The notes below the pieces were generated by a model. That model saw only the letters and a program-made list of their open reading frames with translations. It made no database searches and was not told the DNA's origin. Below are positions 1 to 4,421 of a DNA stretch of 10,431 nucleotides, piece after piece (position 1 is the first letter of the stretch; every line of letters starts with the position of its first letter). Source of the stretch: Deltaproteobacteria bacterium RBG_13_49_15 (lineage in GTDB: Bacteria > Desulfobacterota > Desulfobacteria > Desulfobacterales > UBA2156); assembly GCA_001797695.1 (NCBI GenBank), contig MGQD01000021.1:1-10431 (forward strand), written 5' to 3'. The translations under genes were made by a program, and so were the position numbers.

Positions 1-336
1 AAAGGTGAGCCGTTTGTCCCGTTTCGCGTCATAGAATTTGATCCGGCGAAGTTTCTCGGGATAGCTCTGGTGGGTATAGAAACCTCCGAGGAAACGATTT
101 GATCGCAACGCACCCGGCTGTCTTTATCAACGGGGTTTGAGTATAAACGACGCAGATTCGTATTGGATTTGCTGCGGATCACAAAGAACGCCGGAGCTTG
201 TTGCAAGGCATACAGGTGTTTAAAATCCAGATAGCCGCGGTCCATCACGTAAATTATAACAAGAAAATGAGCGCATGCGGTAGTTGCCTTGATACCGGTT
301 GACGCATTTTCGAAAGGCGTTCTGAGGAAGAAATAA
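1..336 (-). pseudogene. Decayed IS4-family (DUF4372-type) transposase, internal deletion and frameshift
   Basis: Read on the minus strand, three pieces of one transposase are visible. Positions 336-259 encode the N-terminal DUF4372-type segment (FLPQNAFRKCVNRYQGNYR, then MRSFSC). Positions 260-94 or so encode the catalytic-core segment beginning VMDRGYLDFKHLYALQQ and running to CDQIV. Positions about 90-1 encode GGFYTHQSYPEKLRRIKFYD in a different frame. Pieces one and two meet at about 250-260 out of frame, skipping what I estimate from memory of the family to be well over 100 residues, including the first catalytic Asp region. A one-base loss near 90-98 separates pieces two and three. An in-frame TAA at 349-351 and no start codon close the N-terminal side. 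The C-terminal third would lie beyond the window. It cannot make active transposase and marks an old insertion. The family call rests on recognised motifs, not a search. Confidence 0.8.
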
Positions 337-432
337 AATATAACGATATTAATTGTATTAACAGTATGTTATGCTATTTCAGTCTTATCTTAACCGGGCA
401 GTACTGAACATTCGGCTCGAATCAAGCAATGG

Positions 433-1311
433 ATGATGTTGATGCACTATGAAGGAAATATCATAAGGCCTCCAAGCGAGGCCAACAGCATTCTGCTCCA
501 GGTGACGGTGGGATGCTCCAGGAACAAATGCACCTTTTGCGGGACTTTCAGAGGGGAACGGTTTCGGATCAAGAACGATCCGGTCATTTTGGAGGACATC
601 GCTTTTGCTGCGACCTATTGCAAGCGCCAGCGACGGGTCTTTTTATGCGACGGTGACGCTCTGATCATCCCTCAAAAAAGGCTTTTGGCGATTTTGACCG
701 AGATTGAAAAGCAGCTCCCCTGGGTGACCCGTGTCGGTGCTTATGCCAATGCCAAAAGCATCCGGATGAAACGTTTCGATGAACTTGAGGAATTAAAAGC
801 TCATGGTCTTGGGATTCTGTATATGGGTTTGGAGACGGGCGACGATGCCACTTTGGAACAAATCCACAAAGGAGCGGATGCTAAAACCATGATTGAGATG
901 GGACAAAAGGTCAAGGATGCCGGAATAAAACTTTCCTTAACGGTCCTTCTCGGAATTGCCGGACGGGAGCGCTCGGCGATTCATGCTCAAGAGACGGGCC
1001 GTGTTCTTTCGGCCATCGATCCGGATTACGTGGGGGCGCTGAGCCTGATGCTGATCCCCGGGACGGCTCTTTATGAGGATTATGCATCCGGCCGGTTTGA
1101 CCTGATTTCCCCGGAGGAGATGCTGAAAGAGCTCAGAATCATGTTCGCCCATACGAATCTTTCCAGAGGTCAATTCCACGCCAATCATGCATCAAACTAT
1201 CTGCCCATCAAAGCAAGGCTTCCCAGAGATAAAGATGCCGTTCTGCATCTCATCGATCAGGCGATTGAAGGGCAAATCGCACTAAAACCCGAATGGCTCA
1301 GGGCGCTTTAA
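433..1311 (+). CDS. Radical SAM protein with CX4CX2C cluster motif
   Basis: A 292-residue protein with a radical SAM core: Cys28, Cys33 and Cys36 (GCSRNKCTFCG) should bind the 4Fe-4S cluster that cleaves S-adenosylmethionine. Further family features are CDGDALIIP (72-80), the GLETG strand (132-136), IPGTALY (208-214) and a C-terminal NHASNYLPIKARLPRDK block (251-267), which I recognise from uncharacterised COG1032-like radical SAM proteins of anaerobes. The first Cys pair is separated by four residues rather than the classical three. No B12-binding domain, TRAM or SPASM extension is present. Substrate unknown. The start is uncertain: ATG codons lie at 433, 436 and 442, none with a convincing Shine-Dalgarno; homologues as I recall begin near MHYEG, which favours 442. 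It lies about 100 nt upstream of the GDT1 gene and directly after a dead transposase, so it may be near the edge of a rearranged segment. Confidence 0.88.
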   Translation: MMLMHYEGNIIRPPSEANSILLQVTVGCSRNKCTFCGTFRGERFRIKNDPVILEDIAFAATYCKRQRRVFLCDGDALIIPQKRLLAILTEIEKQLPWVTRVGAYANAKSIRMKRFDELEELKAHGLGILYMGLETGDDATLEQIHKGADAKTMIEMGQKVKDAGIKLSLTVLLGIAGRERSAIHAQETGRVLSAIDPDYVGALSLMLIPGTALYEDYASGRFDLISPEEMLKELRIMFAHTNLSRGQFHANHASNYLPIKARLPRDKDAVLHLIDQAIEGQIALKPEWLRAL

Positions 1312-1400
1312 TCCGATAGAAAGGGGCCAAGCGTCCCCCCGGAAAGCCAGGGAACTTCTCTCACCAGCTCAAGGTGCAGGTAAATGCTTCCGTGAGAAAA

Positions 1401-1405
1401 AGGAG
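1401..1405 (+). promoter_or_regulatory. Ribosome binding site of GDT1-family gene
   Basis: AGGAG lies 7 nt before the ATG at 1413. It discriminates that start from an out-of-frame ATG at 1409, which would be only 3 nt from the site. Confidence 0.6.
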
Positions 1406-1412
1406 ATAATGG

Positions 1413-1706
1413 ATGGACTTAAAATTGTTCCTCACGACATTCAGCATGATATTTCTGGCGGAACTCGGAGATAAAACACAGGTAGCCACGTTTTGCCTTT
1501 CCGCGGAATGCGAGTCTTCCAAACTTTCTGTGTTTCTGGGATCGGCCGGGGCTCTGGTGCTCAGCGCCATGATCGCAACCCTGCTGGGTGAGGCGGTCAG
1601 CCGGTTTATTCCTCAAGACTACATCAAGCTGGCGGCCGGTGCATTTTTTATCGCTGTTGGAGTGTGGACATCCGTTGCCGCCGTCCGATCGATTTTTTTC
1701 GCATAG
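1413..1706 (+). CDS. Half-size GDT1/TMEM165 (UPF0016) family cation transporter
   Basis: A 97-residue, three-helix membrane protein. The signature ELGDKTQ sits at residues 17-23 at the end of the first helix; hydrophobic segments follow at about 38-59 and 70-91. In the GDT1/TMEM165/MneA family this E-x-G-D-K-[TS] motif forms the Ca2+/Mn2+ exchange site, and full-length members carry two inverted copies. Bacterial half-size members carry one copy and are thought to pair as homo- or heterodimers. Only one half is present here and no second copy is next to it, so either it dimerises with itself or its partner is elsewhere. The acidic/Cys stretch between helices one and two (CLSAECESS) is short. 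The start is set by AGGAG at 1401-1405. The TAG stop at 1704-1706 touches the first base of a palindromic repeat element, so the element was inserted, or acts as terminator, exactly at the gene end. Confidence 0.85.
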   Translation: MDLKLFLTTFSMIFLAELGDKTQVATFCLSAECESSKLSVFLGSAGALVLSAMIATLLGEAVSRFIPQDYIKLAAGAFFIAVGVWTSVAAVRSIFFA

Positions 1707-1720
1707 TCCCTTTCAGGGAC
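1706..1720. repeat. Small hairpin GTCCCT-TTC-AGGGAC at left end of palindromic element
   Basis: A perfect 6-bp stem with a 3-nt loop begins on the last base of the GDT1 stop codon. Its right half (AGGGAC, 1715-1720) is also the outer end of the 28-bp inverted repeat arm, so the hairpin and the large palindrome are alternative folds of the same DNA or RNA. Confidence 0.7.
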
Positions 1721-1847
1721 GGGGATTGATATATTGATAAGTATATATTGGCCCTCCTGCCTTTTTATGCTACTCTATGTTTCTTATCAACTCAGCCTTC
1801 CACCCGCCCGATGTTCAACACTTATCAATATATCAATACCCGTCCCT
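1715..1847. repeat. 28-bp inverted repeat pair (REP/MITE-like palindromic element)
   Basis: The left arm is 1715-1742 and the right arm 1820-1847; reverse-complementing one gives the other with a single mismatch (G at 1724 against the complement of A at 1838). Each arm has a GC head (AGGGACGGG) and an AT-rich tail (ATTGATATATTGATAAGT). The 77-nt centre is unrelated and has no coding capacity. A GGGAC-type head in paired inverted units is typical of REP/BIME repeats mobilised by RAYT (Y1) transposases, and also compatible with a small MITE; no transposase is present in the window to decide. The element lies between convergent genes, with the GDT1 stop at its left edge and the DUF3786 stop (1833-1835) inside its right arm. 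Folded as RNA from either side it could work as a bidirectional terminator or 3' end protector, although it lacks a U tract. Confidence 0.8.
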
Positions 1848-2465
1848 CAATGATACGTCCCTCAATGATATCAACTTCAGAATGGTGCGCGAGGTGTATT
1901 CACCAGTGTCGGCCAGGGCGTCGATGGGAGCAAACGACAGGGCATTGTTGGAAAAAAGACAGATAACCGAGGCCGGAAAATCATCATCGGCGGCATAAAA
2001 GATATAGCACAAGCCGATTTTAGGAAAGGGATACAGGGTGAAGGAAAAATCGCCTCCTACGGACGGTGGCCCCGGATTTCCCCCGAATGCTTCCAGAATG
2101 ACCGGTTGGGCGTTGCGGATGCGCTCCACATGCGGAATCAAAATCTGCTGGGTGCGAGCGGCAAACGGATTTACGTAGGGCGAACTGTTGGGAAGATCTT
2201 TAAACGCTTTAAAAGGCTCAATCCGGCATTCCCGGAGGTCGGCATGCAGGGCATAAAGTGAAATCAAGATGCCGAGGATTCCGGTTTCTTCCTTTCCGTC
2301 GAAAAGGATCCCCTCCGGCCGGAGAAGACATGTTCGTCCAAAAGCGCGAAATTCCAATCGATTGTCGATTTTAAGCGCCGGAAGCCGATCAGAAAGAGCC
2401 TGAACATCTCCTTCAAAGAGTATTCGAACGTTATTTCGAACGATCTTTTCATAGTTTCCAGGCAA
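1833..2465 (-). CDS. DUF3786 domain protein, TTG start
   Basis: A 210-residue soluble protein. Residues 4 to about 196 match the layout I know for DUF3786: an N-terminal YEKIVRNN helix, a LEFRAFGR-CLLRPEG strand pair (37-51), the LISLYALHAD helix (68-76), FKDLP (88-92), the PYVNPFAART block (96-105), and the C-terminal PFPKIGLCYIFYAADDDFPA region (146-165) followed by LFSNNALSFAPIDAL. The function of the domain is unknown; in many anaerobes it accompanies Fe-S or corrinoid-related proteins, but there is no such neighbour here. The only start before an in-frame TAG (2478-2480) is TTG at 2463-2465, with a weak ribosome site. The last 11 residues (SLRDVSLRDGY) are encoded by the repeat element, so the original C-terminus was replaced or extended by insertion. 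It converges on the GDT1 gene. Confidence 0.75.
   Translation of the reverse strand: MPGNYEKIVRNNVRILFEGDVQALSDRLPALKIDNRLEFRAFGRTCLLRPEGILFDGKEETGILGILISLYALHADLRECRIEPFKAFKDLPNSSPYVNPFAARTQQILIPHVERIRNAQPVILEAFGGNPGPPSVGGDFSFTLYPFPKIGLCYIFYAADDDFPASVICLFSNNALSFAPIDALADTGEYTSRTILKLISLRDVSLRDGY
1841..1870. repeat. 15-bp perfect tandem duplication
   Basis: CGTCCCTCAATGATA occurs at 1841-1855 and again at 1856-1870 with no mismatch. The first copy overlaps the outer 7 bp of the right arm of the inverted repeat, so the arm head has been duplicated outward. On the minus strand both copies are translated in the DUF3786 frame and give the tail SLRDV-SLRDG. Confidence 0.85.
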
Positions 2466-2477
2466 CTCGAGGTTTTC

Positions 2478-2546
2478 CTATTTCTCAAGGAAGCGGTTTA
2501 ATGTTGTTTTAGAAATTACATCAAGCGGCATCGGTTTGCAACCCAT
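2478..2546 (-). other. 22-codon open stretch in frame with the DUF3786 gene, ended by TAG
   Basis: Minus-strand codons from ATG (2546) to TAG (2480-2478) read MGCKPMPLDVISKTTLNRFL then EK. The frame is the same as the DUF3786 gene, which restarts at TTG only 12 nt after the TAG. It could be a short leader, a chance ORF, or the true N-terminus cut off by a nonsense mutation. No clear ribosome site precedes it and I do not recognise the peptide. Confidence 0.25.
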
Positions 2547-2593
2547 TTCCAGTTTAAAGGGCGCCTTTTAATCATATGCCGGGCAGTTCTCCA

Positions 2594-2621
2594 TTGACAT
2601 TCGATGCATATAAAGGATACG
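2594..2621 (+). promoter_or_regulatory. Possible sigma-70-type promoter
   Basis: A consensus TTGACA (2594-2599) is followed after 16 nt by GATACG (2616-2621), a poor -10. A start near 2628 would leave a leader of about 45 nt before the TTG at 2673. The match rests mainly on the -35 hexamer. Confidence 0.3.
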
Positions 2622-2659
2622 AAAAGGAACACTTTTTACCCATCTCATATTAAATACTC

Positions 2660-2664
2660 GGAGG
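2660..2664 (+). promoter_or_regulatory. Strong ribosome binding site before TTG 2673
   Basis: GGAGG lies 8 nt before a TTG codon at 2673 that opens a 21-codon stretch. The ATG at 2666 is too close and runs only five codons. This site argues that translation begins here and not at the downstream ATG at 2779. Confidence 0.45.
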
Positions 2665-2672
2665 CATGATCA

Positions 2673-2782
2673 TTGAACGATAGCTACGATTCTTTTTCTT
2701 TGCCTGATTTTGACGGATTTGATAAAAGAAAAAGATAAGAATGGAACAACCAAAACACTCAAGCGGAGATAAAGTGAGATGA
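2673..2782 (+). pseudogene. Possible frame-broken N-terminal part of the small membrane protein
   Basis: From TTG 2673, 21 codons read MNDSYDSFSLPDFDGFDKRK plus R and stop at TAA 2736-2738. One frame over (a -1 step in the A-run at 2729-2733) the reading continues KKIR then MEQPKHSSGDKVR from ATG 2741 to TGA 2780-2782. That TGA overlaps the ATG at 2779 of the next ORF as ATGA, and a second -1 step would join it. Joined, the pieces make one protein of roughly 85-90 residues with an acidic, basic, then two-helix layout. Alternatives are three tiny coupled ORFs, or chance. Two losses of one base each, in DNA or in the assembly, would explain the pattern. Confidence 0.35.
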
Positions 2783-2934
2783 ATGTGAGCAGGAAATTGG
2801 GTATCCTGATTTTTTGTGCCGTTCCGGCAATCGTCGGCGGCGGTATTGTCTATGCCGTATTTCAAAGTTACGTGCCGGTGCTGGTTTATGAAATCCTTCT
2901 GTTGCTGGGGGCTGGTGCTTATATGAGCAGGTAA
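2779..2934 (+). CDS. Small two-helix membrane protein (51 aa), unknown function
   Basis: A 51-residue reading frame: MNVSRKLGILIFCAVPAIVG, then GGIVYAVFQSYVPVLVYEIL and LLLGAGAYMSR. Two hydrophobic segments at about 7-28 and 32-48 are joined by a short polar turn; the N-terminus is basic (R5, K6), favouring N-in/C-in. I do not recognise a named family. The start ATG overlaps the stop of a 13-codon frame as ATGA, and a weaker GGAG lies at 2765-2768. It may be only the membrane part of a longer protein that starts at TTG 2673 and is broken by two frame changes. The amino-acid pattern is much more like a real membrane protein than random translation. It is followed by more than 300 nt without a gene. 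Confidence 0.5.
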   Translation: MNVSRKLGILIFCAVPAIVGGGIVYAVFQSYVPVLVYEILLLLGAGAYMSR

Positions 2935-3034
2935 AAGGTATTAAGCAATCGTGCTGCATCGGCCCTTTCTTTTAAAAAGATACCGAACTATCCGCTTTGG
3001 GTCCCTTTTGTTTGACCGGACTGCTTCCAGCAAG

Positions 3035-3073
3035 CCCTGCCTTTTAATAAGCCTTAGGTTTATGAAGGCAGGG
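3035..3073. repeat. Long imperfect palindrome (9-bp perfect outer stem, 7-bp inner stem)
   Basis: CCCTGCCTT (3035-3043) pairs perfectly with AAGGCAGGG (3065-3073). Inside, ATAAGCC (3047-3053) pairs with GGTTTAT (3057-3063) with one G-T wobble, around a TTA loop. No U tract follows on either strand, so it is not a standard intrinsic terminator. It could be a structured RNA 3' end or a mobile-element relic. Confidence 0.6.
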
Positions 3074-3110
3074 TCGAGGGAAGCGATGTGAAATAGATAT
3101 TTTCCTTACC

Positions 3111-3144
3111 GGGAGGCCCCGCACTTTAGAGCGGGGAGCTTCAC
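3111..3144. repeat. Solitary hairpin resembling an IS200/IS605-family end
   Basis: CCCCGC (3117-3122) and GCGGGG (3131-3136) flank ACTTTAGA, and AGCTTCAC follows (3137-3144). The pattern of a GC stem, a CTTTAG loop and a trailing TTCAC is one I associate with subterminal hairpins of IS200/IS605 (TnpA/TnpB) elements. No tnpA or tnpB is present, so this would be a relic or a non-autonomous palindrome. The assignment is from memory of the pattern. Confidence 0.4.
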
Positions 3145-3271
3145 AACATATTCGGAGAAAGGACATTCTTCTCATCGGCGTGTCGCCGTTAATCACGCTT
3201 GCAGCCGAGAGATGCAGGAAAAAAATTGACCCGCCTTAGCAAAGAAGACCTGTGGTGTATCCGGAGAACCG

Positions 3272-4342
3272 ATGACTGAACGATCCCGTCAGGATATTAT
3301 ATTATGGTTTTTTTTAGCCCTATTCATGACATCGCTCTTTATGGTGGGATGGCTGATGTGGCCGTTTCTTTCCATCATTGTCCTGGCGGCCGTAGTAACG
3401 GGAATCTTCAAACCGGTTTATCAGGCTTTAAAGCGCCGGTTAAGGGCTTCCTTGGCATCTTTGGCGACCTGTTTCATCGTTTTCCTGGTCATTTTTCTAC
3501 CCATTGTCCTATTTGTCGGTATTCTGTCCAAAGAGGCGTATGATCTTTATCTGATGGCAAAAAATGCCGTACTGAGCGAGGAGCTCAGGGTCCTTTTTGA
3601 AAAGAGCAGAATCCTCAATACGGTCAATAGGGCGGCAGCCAATTTCGGCATCGAATTCTCAGGGGAAGAAATCAACCGGATGATCTCGGAGATGGGGAAG
3701 ACGGTGGGGCTTTTTCTTTATCAGCAGGCCAGCTCCATCGCTTCCAATATTTTTAAATTTGTCGCTGATTTCTTTTTTATGCTCCTCATCATCTATTTTC
3801 TTTTAATTGACGGTGATCGGATCATATCCTTTATCGGAGACCTTTCCCCGCTTCCGGCGGATCAGGACGCCAAACTGATCCAAAAGTTTAAAGACATGGC
3901 CGGAACGATTCTGTTTGTAAACGGTTTTTGCGGTTTGATCCAGGGGATTTTCGGGGGGGCTGTTTTTGCTGTTTTCGGGCTAAAGTCCCCATTCTTATGG
4001 GGCTTGATAATGGCCATCCTTGCATTTTTTCCGATAGCGGGAGTTGGAACTGTTTTTATTCCGACAGCCGTTTATCTGATTTTAAACGAGCGATTCGGCG
4101 CCGGGATTTTTTTCTTAGTTTCGTATGTCATTGTCTCGAGCGTCGTTGAATATTTTTTAAAACCCAAGATGGTCGGGCAACGGGCTCAAATGCATATTCT
4201 TCTGGTATTTATGTCCATTATTTGCGGACTGAGCGTATTCGGGATTCTGGGGATCGTCTATGGCCCGTTGATCGTCACCGCATTTTTAACACTAACCGAC
4301 ATTTATCATGCCAGTTATCAGAAACTGGTCGAACCTGAATAA
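3272..4342 (+). CDS. AI-2E family transporter (PF01594), integral membrane protein
   Basis: A 356-residue polytopic protein with the full AI-2E-transporter layout. Predicted helices lie at about 8-28, 30-48, 61-85, 160-180, 215-237, two within 240-270, 276-297, and one or two in 306-345, with a soluble loop at 86-158. The family signatures are FFPIAGVGTVFIPTAVYL (252-269) and EYFLKPKMVGQRAQMH (293-308) followed by GILGIVYGPLI (324-334). Members are proposed as exporters of autoinducer-2, Na+(Li+)/H+ antiporters or indole-type effluxers, so the substrate cannot be named from sequence. Start ATG 3272 is supported by GGAG at 3263-3266, spacing 5. It stands alone: 337 nt of gene-free DNA before it, about 80 nt before gyrA. 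No terminator is visible after it, so read-through into gyrA is possible. Length is normal for the family. Confidence 0.9.
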   Translation: MTERSRQDIILWFFLALFMTSLFMVGWLMWPFLSIIVLAAVVTGIFKPVYQALKRRLRASLASLATCFIVFLVIFLPIVLFVGILSKEAYDLYLMAKNAVLSEELRVLFEKSRILNTVNRAAANFGIEFSGEEINRMISEMGKTVGLFLYQQASSIASNIFKFVADFFFMLLIIYFLLIDGDRIISFIGDLSPLPADQDAKLIQKFKDMAGTILFVNGFCGLIQGIFGGAVFAVFGLKSPFLWGLIMAILAFFPIAGVGTVFIPTAVYLILNERFGAGIFFLVSYVIVSSVVEYFLKPKMVGQRAQMHILLVFMSIICGLSVFGILGIVYGPLIVTAFLTLTDIYHASYQKLVEPE

Positions 4343-4406
4343 TCAAAAAAAAGAAAACGGATCCGGCGTACTGTTTTAAAGCAAGCAACATCAGCGGCCG
4401 CAAAGC

Positions 4407-4413
4407 GGAAGGA
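4407..4413 (+). promoter_or_regulatory. Ribosome binding site deciding the gyrA start
   Basis: GGAAGGA lies 8 nt before the ATG at 4422 but only 2 nt before the ATG at 4416, so the second Met is the likelier initiator. Confidence 0.55.
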
Positions 4414-4421
4414 CTATGGGA

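Larger units (their letters stand above)
2935..3271. other. Gene-free stretch with three stem-loops
   Basis: No convincing coding frame in either direction. It holds a long hairpin (3035-3073), an IS200/IS605-end-like hairpin (3117-3136) and a small CGGCG-TGT-CGCCG hairpin (3176-3188). None is followed by a clear T run on the plus strand. The last 12 nt contain the ribosome binding site of the next gene. Confidence 0.6.

Noticed and set aside
353..380. Possible promoter before the radical SAM gene (TTGTAT ... TATTTC)
   Set aside because: Only about half of each hexamer fits and no alternative spacing improves it; the region is merely AT-rich.
1748..1998. Plus-strand frames across the repeat element and the end of the DUF3786 gene
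   Set aside because: They translate the palindrome centre and the antisense of the DUF3786 C-terminus; composition is erratic and no start is supported.
2478..2480. TAG as a pyrrolysine codon in the DUF3786 gene
   Set aside because: No pylT or pylS is visible, DUF3786 is not a known pyrrolysine protein, and the upstream codons are not recognised as part of the domain.
2264..2488. 74-codon minus-strand ATG frame at the DUF3786 5' end
   Set aside because: Different frame from the DUF3786 domain, which continues to TTG 2465 and accounts for the same DNA.
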